From the NCBI GenBank assembly GCA_963720785.1, contig CAVRGQ010000009.1, positions 186,001 to 250,000 of the forward strand: a DNA stretch of 64,000 nt, read 5' to 3'. The stretch's first letter is position 1. Each line of letters opens with the position of its first letter. Under the pieces are notes generated by a model. That model did no database searches. It had not been told where the DNA came from and saw only the letters and a program-made list of their open reading frames with translations. Shown here piece by piece: positions 42,174 through 51,505 of the stretch. The DNA comes from CAVRGQ01 sp963720785. GTDB taxonomy: Bacteria; Actinomycetota; Acidimicrobiia; IMCC26256; DASPTH01. The translations under genes and the position numbers were made by a program.

Positions 42174-43118
42174 ATGAGCAGACTGATCGACGAGGCCCAC
42201 ATCGAGCCGACCGTGCGCGCGCTGCTCGGCGCGATCGACACGGGCGACGGTGGTACGGCGGAGCAACGCACCGTGCTGCGCGCCGTCGTCGACGGCTACT
42301 GGCAGCGGCCCGACCTCGACCTCGAAGCGCTCGCACCCCTCGATGCCGCGGCGACGGCGGCCGCGATCCCCGACGACACGATGCGCGGCCGCGTCGCGCG
42401 AGCTGATGGTGGCGCTCGAGCTCTGCCGGCATCCGCTCGCCACCGAGCAGGTCGGCGCGCGTCGACGAGTACGCGGCGGCGATGGGCGTCGACGGCGACG
42501 GCCTCCGCCTCGCGCGCAACATCGTGGGCGAGAGCATGGCGCAGGTGTCGGTCGACTTCGCCCGCAACCGCAACGAGGTACGACCGGAGTGGTCGGAGCC
42601 GTCGCTGGTGGCGCAGTACGCAACGTCGTTGCCCGAACCCGATCCCGCCTTGCGCGATCGGCTGCTCGCGTTCTGGGATCTGCCCGAGGGCACCCTCGGC
42701 CGCGAGTACGTCGAGTTCTACCGAGCGCAACGGGTTCGAGCTCCCGGGACAGAGCACCGCGACGCCGGCGTTCTTCGTCGCCCACGACATGACGCACATC
42801 ATCGCAGGCTACGGCACGACCGGCCCCGAGGAGGTGGCCCTCTCGGCGCTCATCCTCACGATGCACGACACTCCGGCGCACTGGGTGCTGATGCTCGCGA
42901 GCCTCGGTTCGTACGAGGCGGCCGTCCCCACGGGATCCACGTTCGTCGAGAAGGAAGGTGTCCTCGCCCGGGAGGGCGCGGCCGACCTCTTCGCCGAGGC
43001 GCTCAGCCGCGGCTCGGCGTGCACCGGGGACTTCGCGTCGATGGACCACCTCGCCGTCGCCGACCGACCCGTCGCCGAGATCCGCGAGCAGTGCGGGGTC
43101 CCACCGCGCCAGGTGTGA
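42174..43118 (+). pseudogene. COQ4-like protein paralog with three frameshifts
   Basis: A second member of the family at 31314. Segments in successive frames read MSRLIDEAHIEPTVRALLGA, then VALELCRHPLATEQV, then GVDGDGLRLARNIVGESMA with WDLPEGTLGREYVEFYRA, then FFVAHDMTHIIAGYGTTGPE and onward. The COQ4 motif His-Asp-x-x-His with Glu 12 residues on is intact. Frame changes fall near 42400, 42455 and 42735; each is corrected by removing one base, so the net frame returns to the start. All conserved blocks survive, favouring sequencing error over decay. Confidence 0.68.
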
Positions 43119-43216
43119 CGAGGAAATCGCGCAGGGTGCATCCGGGGGATGCGCTCCCGGCGAAGTGTGGCGTAACGGGCAGGACCACACCGCACTTCGA
43201 CCAGGAGGCCCCACCC

Positions 43217-43465
43217 ATGAAGTTCCGCAAGCAGCTCGCAGTCCTGGGCGCCGGCGCAGTCGCCGCCATCGCCCTCGCCGCCGGTCCGGCCGCCGCAGCC
43301 GGCAACGGCGTGACCGCGAAGGAGTGCTTCGGCGCCCCCTACGGCAAGACCGGCCTGCAGTACGGCCAGTTCAAGAGCAGTGGACACGTCGACAGCGGCT
43401 ACGGCGTCCCCGGTGTGCTTGCCGCACACGGCCCCGACGGGCTTGCCCCGCTCTGCGGGAGCTGA
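43217..43465 (+). CDS. Small secreted protein
   Basis: An 82-residue precursor with a clear signal peptide (KFRKQLAVLGAGAVAAIALA, cut near AAAAG), leaving about 53 residues with two cysteines (KECFGAPYGKTG and LAPLCGS). AGGAGG precedes the ATG. No family is recognised. The mature peptide is glycine-rich with a single possible disulfide linking its two ends. A strong hairpin lies 20 bases after the stop, so it is a monocistronic unit. Confidence 0.65.
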   Translation: MKFRKQLAVLGAGAVAAIALAAGPAAAAGNGVTAKECFGAPYGKTGLQYGQFKSSGHVDSGYGVPGVLAAHGPDGLAPLCGS

Positions 43466-43485
43466 TCGGCAACACACCGTTGCGC

Positions 43486-43513
43486 AGTGGCCCCGGCTCC
43501 GGCCGGGGCCACT
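43486..43513 (+). terminator. Strong GC-rich hairpin terminator
   Basis: AGTGGCCCCGGC-TCCG-GCCGGGGCCACT is a perfect 12-bp stem with a 4-nt loop located 20 bases after the small secreted protein. It lacks a T-run, as is common for hairpin terminators in high-G+C actinobacteria. Confidence 0.6.
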
Positions 43514-43675
43514 GTCGCGCTGACTTCGCCGGGTTCAGCGGCGACGGACGGGGTTCGTGCCGCGAACAGGCCTCGGAGGAATCTCCGGAGCGGACGGGGA
43601 TCGCCACTACGGTGAAGCTTCGCCCGTCGACTCCCGGCTCCTCCCGGTGAGCGCCGGCCACCGAAAGGCAATGCC

Positions 43676-44173
43676 ATGAGCATTTCGCCGATCGCACCTC
43701 CGCTCGACCTGGCCTCCTTCCTGATCGAACGCCGGACCATCGTGCTCGGCGCCGCGAACGAGGAGATCTCCCGCGCGCACCTGGCGCACTACGACCAGGC
43801 CGGGGCCTCGGTCACCGCCGACCGACTGAGCGCACTCTTCGACCTCCTCGTCACGTGTTGCCGCGAGCACCGACTCGACGCCGCGCGGGACTACGCGGAC
43901 TCGCTCGCGGCAGAGCGCACGGGTCACGGCTACCCTCTCAATGAGGTGCAGACCGCGGCGAACGTGGTGGAGGAGGCCGTGTGGGCCACCATCACGAGCG
44001 ATCTCTCGGCCGACCTGCACGGCTACGCGCTCGGGATGGTGTCGACGATCCTCGGCGCGGTGAAGGACCGACTCGCGTGCGCCTACGTGGCGACGGTGAC
44101 GTCGGAACCGGTGCGCACGTTGAACCTCGAGTACCTGTTCTCGGGCAGCGACACCGCGGCCGGCTCGGCGTGA
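43676..44173 (+). CDS. Stand-alone RsbRD N-terminal-like domain protein
   Basis: A 165-residue all-helical protein resembling the N-terminal domain of RsbT co-antagonist RsbRD (globin-like/four-helix sensor). It opens LDLASFLIERRTIVLGAANEE and continues LSALFDLLVTCCREHRLDAA, with ALGMVSTILGAVKDRLACAYV near the end. In stressosome-type and histidine kinase proteins this domain sits before an output domain; here it is alone. It is separated by one base from the next gene, which carries a divergent copy of the same kind of domain fused to a crotonase. The pair may form a hetero-complex; this is inference. Confidence 0.6.
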   Translation: MSISPIAPPLDLASFLIERRTIVLGAANEEISRAHLAHYDQAGASVTADRLSALFDLLVTCCREHRLDAARDYADSLAAERTGHGYPLNEVQTAANVVEEAVWATITSDLSADLHGYALGMVSTILGAVKDRLACAYVATVTSEPVRTLNLEYLFSGSDTAAGSA

Positions 44174-44174
44174 G

Positions 44175-45410
44175 ATGACCGACGCGGCGGCGCTGCTGAC
44201 CTCGGGGACCACGTTGATCCTCGACGACGCGATCGCCGCGCTCGATCGGGGCCGCACACCGCACTACGACGTCATCGACGCGGCGGAAGCGCGCCACCAG
44301 CTCGGCGAGCTGCTCGCGATCGTCGAGCGCAGCGTCGAGGGGCACGATCCGTCGCCGCTGGTCGCGTACGCGGCACGGATCGCGCAGGAGCAGTTCGAGT
44401 CGGGATGCGACATCTCCGAGGTCCACGGCGCGTTCAACGCACTGGAGGAGGCGCTCTGGCGCCGCCTCACGACATCGGTGACCGGCGAGGACCTGATCGA
44501 GGCGATCGGCACGGTCACGACGGTCCTGGCCGCCGGCCGTGACGCGCTGGCCCGGACCTACGTCACGCTGGTGAGCGCGACCACGACCGATGACGGCGCG
44601 ACGACGCGCGTCTCGGCAGGTGAGGCGGGTGACGCGATCGTGCGCGTCGACGTGACCGAACGGGTCGGCACGCTCACGCTGTCGGACCGACACGGGCTCA
44701 ACGTGCTCGGTGCCCGGATGACCGCCGCGATCATCGACGGTCTCGAACAGCTCCGTACCGCAGGTGTCCGCGTGGTGATCCTGCGCGCCGCCCCGGGCAT
44801 GCGCGTGTGGTCCGCCGGGCACGACGTGCACGAGTTGCCACGCGGCCGTCGCGACCCGCTCGCCTACAACGATCCGCTCGAACGGGCGCTGCGGGCGATC
44901 CGAGCCTTCCCGTGCCCGGTCATCGCGATGGTGCACGGCTCGGTCTGGGGTGGCGCGTTCGACCTCGTCCTCAGCTGTGATCTCGTCGTGGCCGACGAGT
45001 CCGCGTCGTTCGCGATCACCCCCGTCAACATCGGGCTGCCCTACAACACGACCGGCCTCCTCCACTTCCTCGGCCGCCTCCCCTTGAACCTGGTCAAGGA
45101 GATGTTCTTCACCGCCGCACCGCTCGACGCCGCGCGCGCCAAGGAGTGGCTCGTAGTGAACCATCTGGTCCCCGAGTCCGATCTCGACGCGTTCTGCACG
45201 ACGTTGGCCGAGCAGATGGCGTCCAAGGCACCCCTCGCGGTCGCGGTGATCAAGGAACAGCTGCGCGTGCTCACCGACTTCCAACCCGTGGCCGCGCAGG
45301 TGTACGAACGGATCCAGGGGCTGCGCCGCGACGTCTACGACAGCCGGGACTACCTCGAGGGGCTGGCCGCCTTCACCGAGAAGCGGCCGCCCGCGTTCGA
45401 GGGCAGCTGA
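44175..45410 (+). CDS. RsbRD-N-like domain fused to methylmalonyl-CoA decarboxylase-type crotonase
   Basis: A 411-residue two-domain protein. Residues 1 to about 135 are helical and RsbRD-N-like (LLAIVERSVEGHDPSPLVAY, SEVHGAFNALEEALWRRL). From about residue 153 the chain is a crotonase closely matching E. coli ScpB: SAGHDVHELPRGRRDPLAYN (His216), GSVWGGAFDLVLSCDL, TPVNIGLPYN (Tyr290) and FERIQG-like VYERIQGLRRDVYDS, ending TEKRPPAFEG. ScpB decarboxylates (R)-methylmalonyl-CoA to propionyl-CoA. The sensor-like domain ahead of a metabolic enzyme is unusual and suggests regulated or scaffolded activity. The gene follows the stand-alone domain by 1 base. Confidence 0.78.
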   Translation: MTDAAALLTSGTTLILDDAIAALDRGRTPHYDVIDAAEARHQLGELLAIVERSVEGHDPSPLVAYAARIAQEQFESGCDISEVHGAFNALEEALWRRLTTSVTGEDLIEAIGTVTTVLAAGRDALARTYVTLVSATTTDDGATTRVSAGEAGDAIVRVDVTERVGTLTLSDRHGLNVLGARMTAAIIDGLEQLRTAGVRVVILRAAPGMRVWSAGHDVHELPRGRRDPLAYNDPLERALRAIRAFPCPVIAMVHGSVWGGAFDLVLSCDLVVADESASFAITPVNIGLPYNTTGLLHFLGRLPLNLVKEMFFTAAPLDAARAKEWLVVNHLVPESDLDAFCTTLAEQMASKAPLAVAVIKEQLRVLTDFQPVAAQVYERIQGLRRDVYDSRDYLEGLAAFTEKRPPAFEGS

Positions 45411-45435
45411 GCGAGCCGCCCCGGAGGTGCCGCGC

Positions 45436-48400
45436 TCAGGCGAGGCGCCATCCCGTGTGGTTGCGGACGAGCGCGGTCCCTTCCCGCGCCGGTTGGAACT
45501 CACCACCGTCCATGCTCACGCGCACGGGACCGTCGGCGGACACCGTCACCGCACCGCGCTCCTTGCGCAGGTGCACGCGGCTGCCCCGGAACCGGACGGT
45601 CACGTCGAGCGCGGTCCACGTCGTCGGGAGGCGCGGATCGATCCGCAGCACCCCGTCGGCGCCGGGACGTATTCCCGCGAACCCGAACACCAGGGCCTGC
45701 CAGACGCTGCCCATCGTCGCGAGGTGCACACCGTCCGCGGTGGTCATGGTGACGTCGTCGAGATCGATGCGCGACGCGAGGTGCAGCGCGTCGAGCGCGC
45801 TCCGTTCGTCGCGGACGCGAGCGAACAGGGAGGCATGGATCCCCGGCGAGAGCGAGCTGCCGTGGGCGGTGCGCGGCTCGTAGAAGTGGAGGTTCGCGTC
45901 GAGCGCCTCGGCGACCATCTCGTCGGGCACGAGGTGATAGGCCATCAACACGTCGGCCTGCTTGACGACCTGCGCGCCATTTACCAGATCGCGGCCGAGC
46001 ACCTGGTCCGCGTTCACGGGCCGAGCGGGGACGACGTCCTCGATGATGACCGGCTCGAGGCGGTGGAAGCCGGCGAACTGCTCGTAGATCCCCGAGTCGG
46101 GTTCGTAGCCGTCGACGACCGCGTCGGCCAGCGTCAACCACCCCGCGCGCCTCCTCGAGCTCGTCGTCGTCGGGCGGGCCGGCGGACGGGCTCTCGAGGA
46201 GCGCCCGGGCACCGCGCCGGAGATTCCACCGGGCCATGATGTTGGTGAAGGAATTGTCGTCGACCGGCTCGTGGTACTCGTCGGGTCCGATCACGCCGTA
46301 CACGTGCGCGGTGCCGTCGTCCAGGACTCGGATGCGCGTGGCCCAGTAGCGCGCGGTCTCGACGAACAACGCGCGTCCGGGGCCGCGGGCGAACTCGTCG
46401 TCTCCGGTCCAGTCGACGTAGCACGACGCGGCCCACGCGACGTCGGCACAGATGTGGTCCTCGAGCTGTCCGGTGCGGATCGGGACGAGCACGTCGTCAC
46501 GATCGCGCACGGAGGTCGGGGTGACGTCGTGGCCGCTGCGCGCCGACTCCCATGGGAAGCGGGTGCCGTCGTATCCCGCCGCGCGCGCCGCGGCGCGCGC
46601 TTCGGGGAGCCGGCGAATCCGGTACTCGAGCATCGCCCGCGCCACGGTCGGGCGGGTGGCGGCGAGAAACGGGAGCACGAACACGTCGGCGTCCCAGAAC
46701 ACGTGACCGCGGTAGCCGGTACCGGTGAGGTTGCGGGCGCCGACGACCGCCTCGTCGGCGTCGCTTGCGGCACCGTTGAGGTGGAACAACGCGAAGCGCA
46801 CCGCCTGCTGGAGCTCGTCGTCGCCTTCGATGGCGATGTCGCAGTCGGCCCAACGCCGGGCCGAGGCGGCGCGCTGGTCGACGAGCAATGCCTCGAACCC
46901 GCGGTCGAGCACGTCGTCGAGGTGGGCGAGCGCCGATCCCGACGGCGGCGCACGGTCCGGATCACCGACGTACGCCGCCATCCGTTCGAGATGCATGGTG
47001 CCGTCATCCGCGTCCACGCACCGTTCGCTCGCGGCCGCGACGATGCCGCCCGCGGTGCCGGTGACGCTCATCCAGCTCCGGTCGTGATCCCCGCCCACGA
47101 CGACGGTTCCCGGGCCCATCGGTGACGCGAGCGCACCCGGCGACGAGAAGTCACCTCGGTACGCGGCGCGCAGCACTGCCGTTCCCGGCGCCGTCGCCGG
47201 CGCGAAGCGCAGGCTGTGCACCGCGGCGTCGTCGAGGACGTTCTCGCGCAGGACGCCGGTACGTAGGTCGAGCGTGCGGCGCACCGGGGTGCTCGTCGCC
47301 GTCGCGCCCGTGAGGACGTGCCAGTTCGGGCCCGCGAGCAGGGTCGTCTCGGACCCGTCACCGCTGTAGACGCCGCCCATCAGCGTGCGCGGCTCGGCGC
47401 CCGCCCCGGCCGCGAGCGTCGCGCCACTCGTCGCCAGGCACCCGTCGGAAATGGTCAGCAGCGCGTCCTCGGCGCGAGGGTGCTCGACCCCGCCCCCGTC
47501 GACGACGACCGACCAGGTCGACTGCACGTCGATCCCCGGCGGCTCGAGCGCGTCGCGCCGGTTGCACTGGTCGCGGAGCAGCGCCACGAATGCGGGCGGA
47601 CCGCCGGCGAGCCGCTGCACCCCGGCCGGGAGACCCTCCGGCTCGACCCCCACCGTCACGACCGTGGATCCGCGCGACCCGTCGACCAGGAGGAACGAGT
47701 CGCTCCCGGCGAGCCCGCCCAAGCTCCCGAACTCGTCGCCCGCCACGAGCACGAGCTGCGGGCCGACACCTCGGGCCCACAGGTCGTCGAACACCCATTG
47801 CCCCGAGTGCGACTTGTCGGTGAGCCCGATCTCCACGTGCTTCACGTCGGTGGTGACCCGCGCGTCCTCGAGACCGACCTCGCGTGCTGCATCGAGCGCG
47901 AGCTGCACCACGTGGCTGAGCCCGTGCAGACCGACGCCGAACAGTCGCTCCCCCACCGCGTCGAGCAGCTCGTCGATGCGAGCCTTGGGCGCATCGATCC
48001 ACTCCGGTGTCGGGATGATGTCGATCTTCCGGCGGTTGAGCCGCTCGGAAACGATCGCGGTCTCGAGCCCGAACTCCGCGAGCCGGCGAACGGTGAGCGC
48101 CGCGGCGCGGTCGAGCTTCGCGTCCTCGTCGGGTGTCGCGTCGCGCCGCCACACGAGTCGCGGTCCCGCTTCGTCGACCTCGAAGACCTCTGACCCGCGG
48201 TTGAGCGCGAACAGCAACCGCCCCGGACCGGACGGACGCGCGCACAACTGCCCGTCGATGTTGCCGACGTGCGTCCCGCTCACGATCGCGACCATCGCAC
48301 CCGCCGCGCAGAGCCGCTCCACGAGCTCGCGCACTTCGGAGGCGTCGGCGTCGCGGTCGGGCACCGCGGTGCCGTCCCAGTCGAAGACGAACGCGTCGAA

Positions 48401-48445
48401 GCGGCGTTCGAGCGGATTGCCGGGGGGTACGGGGGCTCCGGTCAT
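45436..48445 (-). CDS. HAD-type phosphatase fused to GH65 glycoside hydrolase/phosphorylase (one frameshift)
   Basis: About 1000 residues. The N-terminal HAD domain has DWDGT (Asp22), VSGTH, KHVEIGLTDKSHSGQW and AGDEFGSLGG, as in trehalose-phosphatase/Cof-type enzymes. The rest is GH65: YRGHVFWDADVFVLPF, the general-acid IGPDEYHEPVDDNSFTN, and KQADVLMAYHLVPDE with HGSSLSPGIHASL. GH65 enzymes phosphorolyse or hydrolyse alpha-glucosides such as trehalose or kojibiose. The frame breaks at a CCCC run (46141-46144); one base fewer joins EEARG to WLTLADAVVDGY. ATG 48445 is chosen over ATG 48520 because the HAD motif follows at normal distance. Confidence 0.8.
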
Positions 48446-48558
48446 GGCGTACGACGCTCCAAGCCCCCTCGGGTGGGCGAAGCCGCCCACACCACCATCG
48501 TCCCACAGTTGCGGCCGCATGCCACACGCCGGGCCGTCTCGCGCCGGCGGCGCCCGGG

Positions 48559-50316
48559 TCAGCCTTGGTGGGGCTCGATCGGGGTGACCGGCGAGAGCGG
48601 TTGCCCCGCACGGCGATCGAGCGTCCGGTCGTAGGTGACGCTCACGCCCCGGCCCGTCTGCTTCGCCCGGTACAGCGCCTGATCGGCGCGCTGCAGCAGG
48701 CGCTCGGGATCGTCGCCCGGTTCGGCCACCGCGACGCCGATGCTCACCGACACGTGGACCGGTTGGCCGTCGATCGTGATGGGTGCGATCGCTCCGTGGA
48801 TGATCTTCTCGGCGACCACCTGTGCGTTCTCGAGGGAACCGATGGTGGGGAGCACGACGATGAACTCGTCGCCACCGAAGCGGGTCACGTCGTCGGTGAC
48901 ACGGACCTGTTCGGTGATCCGCTGCGCGATGGCGACGATCGCGTCGTCACCGGCAGTATGGCCATAGGTGTCGTTGACCAGCTTGAGGTGATCGATGTCG
49001 ACGAACAGCACGGCGACGAGGTCGTCCCCCCGTTGTTGGTGGGACAGCATGACCGCGATGCGATCGAGGAGATCCCGGCGGTTCGCGACGCGGGTGAGCG
49101 CGTCGTGGGTGGCCTGGTAGCGCAGTTGATCGGTGGACGCCTTCGCCTCCGAGATGTCGACGAACTGCGAGATGTAGAAGGTGACCCCGGGATCGGCGTC
49201 TGCGAGCAGCGCCACGGAGTGTTCCACCCAGACCGGCGTGTCGTCCGGGCGTTGGATGCGTTGCTCCCAGGTGACGTGCTCGGCGCGACCCGACAGCACT
49301 TCGGCGCGCATGCGGAGATCAGCCTCGTTGTCGATCGGGTCGAGCACGTCGGCGATGCGCCGGGTCAGGAACCAGTCGGCGTCCCGGCCGAAGATGCGGC
49401 ACAGTGCCGCGTTGACCTCGACGAACCGGCGATCGAGGTCGAGGACCGCCATCCCGACGGGCGCGGCGGCCATGGCGTTGCGATGACGCCGCTCGCTGCG
49501 GGCGAGCGCCTGACCCGCCTCGACCTCACGCTGGATGTCGCGCGCGCCGCCGACGCTGCCGGTGATGGCGCCGACGTCGTCGACGACGGGATGGAGGCTG
49601 ATGTCGAGCCACCGGTACGTCCCGTCGCTCCGCCGGATGCGACACGCGAGCTTGGTCGGGATCCCGCTGCGGAGAACGTCGCGGGCGTCGTCGAGCGCGT
49701 CGTGGTCGTCGGCGTGGACGAAGTCGCGGATCCGATGGCCGAGCACCTGCTCGGGTTCCCAGCCCGTGAGCCGCGCGATCGACGGCGACACCCAGTCGAG
49801 CATGCCGTCGGTAGCGGTCTGGAACACGAGGTCGGATGCGTGCTCGGCGAGGAGGCGGTACCGCGCTTCGGACTCGACGAGGGCCTGTTCGACGAGGACC
49901 TGGTCGGTGACGTCTCGATGAGCCGCGATGATCGCGTCGACGGTGCCCCCGTCGTTCCATACCAGGCGGTACGCGACATCGGACCAGCGCGCCGAGCCGT
50001 CGGCACACTGGACCTGCACGCGCGCCCGCGCGCCGTCGTGGTGCGCAGCGGCGGAGCTGGTGAGCGCGTTGACCGCGGCCGTCCGGTCCGACGTCTGGAT
50101 CAGGAGGAAGTCGGTGCCGATGACGTCGGCGGGGTCCCAGCCGAAGACCCGCTGCAGGGACGGCGACGCCCAGACGCAGATGCCCTGGTTGTCGTAGTGC
50201 AGGACGACATCGGCAGAGTTGTCGAGCACCAGCTGGCGTTCCGCGTCGAGGAGCCGCGCTGCGACTGCGCTCTCCGTATCTGCTGTCCCTTGGGGGACAC
50301 GCTCGTCCGGTGACAT
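48559..50316 (-). CDS. PAS-PAS-PAS-GGDEF diguanylate cyclase
   Basis: A 585-residue soluble signalling protein. Three PAS domains in series are visible: LDNSADVVLHYDNQGICVWA, LLAEHASDLVFQTATDGMLD and AMAAAPVGMAVLDLDRRFVE. The last two are followed by PAC-like segments (RRSDGTYRWLDISLHPV, QRPDDTPVWVEHSVALL). The GGDEF domain has intact RFGGDEFIVVLP near residue 481. RVTD lies five residues upstream, the RxxD inhibitory site, so it should make c-di-GMP with product inhibition. No membrane segment and no EAL domain are seen. It lies downstream of the tRNA-Cys gene on the same strand. Confidence 0.88.
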   Translation of the reverse strand: MSPDERVPQGTADTESAVAARLLDAERQLVLDNSADVVLHYDNQGICVWASPSLQRVFGWDPADVIGTDFLLIQTSDRTAAVNALTSSAAAHHDGARARVQVQCADGSARWSDVAYRLVWNDGGTVDAIIAAHRDVTDQVLVEQALVESEARYRLLAEHASDLVFQTATDGMLDWVSPSIARLTGWEPEQVLGHRIRDFVHADDHDALDDARDVLRSGIPTKLACRIRRSDGTYRWLDISLHPVVDDVGAITGSVGGARDIQREVEAGQALARSERRHRNAMAAAPVGMAVLDLDRRFVEVNAALCRIFGRDADWFLTRRIADVLDPIDNEADLRMRAEVLSGRAEHVTWEQRIQRPDDTPVWVEHSVALLADADPGVTFYISQFVDISEAKASTDQLRYQATHDALTRVANRRDLLDRIAVMLSHQQRGDDLVAVLFVDIDHLKLVNDTYGHTAGDDAIVAIAQRITEQVRVTDDVTRFGGDEFIVVLPTIGSLENAQVVAEKIIHGAIAPITIDGQPVHVSVSIGVAVAEPGDDPERLLQRADQALYRAKQTGRGVSVTYDRTLDRRAGQPLSPVTPIEPHQG

Positions 50317-50401
50317 CGGAGCCTCGTGTGCGCTGGTGCCCGCGCTCGTACCACGGTAGCTGCGAGGTTGACGGGCCCGCCACGGCGCCGCGACAGGAGG
50401 A

Positions 50402-50476
50402 TGGAGGCGGTGACGGGAATCGAACCCGTGTCCAGGGTTTTGCAGACCCTTGCCTGAACCACTCGGCTACACCGCC
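50402..50476 (-). tRNA. tRNA-Cys (anticodon GCA)
   Basis: The minus strand reads GGCGGTGTAGCCGAGTGG from 50476 and folds as a cloverleaf. The 7-bp acceptor GGCGGTG pairs with CACCGCC. The anticodon stem AGGGT/ACCCT carries loop CTGCAAA (anticodon GCA), and the T arm is ACGGGTTCGATTCCCGT. The discriminator is T (U73), as expected for tRNA-Cys, and CCA is encoded at 50404-50402. No second tRNA adjoins it. Confidence 0.95.
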
Positions 50477-50557
50477 GCGCCGTGATGCGTGAACGTCACG
50501 GGCGAGGGGCCGAGGTTACCCCTTCACCCGGCCGTTCCACGCGCCGAAAGCACCTGT

Positions 50558-51505
50558 ATGACCCGTGGAGGAACAGGCGAGGCCGTCGCGCTCACCGGCG
50601 TGTGGCGTTCGTTCGGCGACGTCGTGGCGGTGTGCGACCTCGCCTTCGTCGTTCCTGCGGGCACCGTGACCGTGCTCCTCGGCCCCAACGGGGCGGGCAA
50701 GACCACCGTCGTACGTCTCGTGACGGGCGCCCTCCACCCCCAGGCGGGGGTGGTGCGCACACTCGGCATCGACCCGGGCACCGAGGCGTCAGGGAGCGAG
50801 GTGCGCCGGCGCTGCGGGGTGGTGCCGGCGCGCCCCGCGTTGTACGACCGGCTCTCCGGCCACGACAACCTCCAGTACGCCGCCGACCTCTTCGGCGTCG
50901 ACCCTGCGGTCAGCGCTTCCCGGATCAAGGAGTCGGCGGACCGCTTCGGCATCCTCGAGGCGCTCGAGCAGAAGGTCGGCGGCTACTCCACCGGTATGCG
51001 GGCCCGTCTCGCGCTGGCCCGGGCCGTCCTCCACGAGCCCGACCTGCTCCTGCTCGACGAGCCCACCGCCGGCCTCGACCCCGAGTCGGCCAAGGCGGTG
51101 CTCGGCCTCATCGACGAGATGGCCGAGGACGGCAAGACCGTCCTCATGTGCACCCACCTGCTGCTCGAGGCCGAGGGCCTCGCCGACCAGGTGATCGTGA
51201 TGGACAAGGGCCACGCGATGGTGTCGGGCTCCCCCAAGGAGCTCACCCGCCGCTACTGGCCCGCGACGCGCGTGCTGCTCGACGCCGACGACCCGAGCGT
51301 CCTCGACACCGCGAGCACGCTGCCGTACGTGCAGGCGTACGAACGCAACGGCGTGGCCATGGTCGACCTCGAGAACGACAGCCAGGTCCCCGACCTCGTC
51401 GACGACCTCATCGCCGCCGGCGCCCGCCTCACGCGGGTCGAGCCGCGCACGCCGAGTCTCGAGGAGCTCTACTTCACGATCAGGAAGCAGCACCGTGGCC
51501 AGTGA
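50558..51505 (+). CDS. ABC transporter ATP-binding protein (ABC-2 exporter type)
   Basis: A 315-residue ATPase. Walker A is GPNGAGKT, the Q-loop lies in RCGVVPARPALYDRL, the signature is YSTGMRARLALARA, Walker B is LLLLDEPTAGLDPE, and the switch histidine is in CTHLLLEAE. The C-terminal extension (VLLDADDPSVLDTA and onward) is typical of drug or lipid exporters of the CcmA/DrrA class. Q in the signature (usually SGGQ) is replaced, reading STGMRARL, as in many DrrA-like proteins. It is coupled to the permease gene by an 11-base overlap. ATG 50558 gives normal N-terminal length. Confidence 0.87.
   Translation: MTRGGTGEAVALTGVWRSFGDVVAVCDLAFVVPAGTVTVLLGPNGAGKTTVVRLVTGALHPQAGVVRTLGIDPGTEASGSEVRRRCGVVPARPALYDRLSGHDNLQYAADLFGVDPAVSASRIKESADRFGILEALEQKVGGYSTGMRARLALARAVLHEPDLLLLDEPTAGLDPESAKAVLGLIDEMAEDGKTVLMCTHLLLEAEGLADQVIVMDKGHAMVSGSPKELTRRYWPATRVLLDADDPSVLDTASTLPYVQAYERNGVAMVDLENDSQVPDLVDDLIAAGARLTRVEPRTPSLEELYFTIRKQHRGQ

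Noticed and set aside
48565..50313. 582-residue plus-strand frame opposite the GGDEF gene
   Set aside because: Mirror-frame artefact of high G+C coding; the minus strand carries PAS and GGDEF motifs in order.
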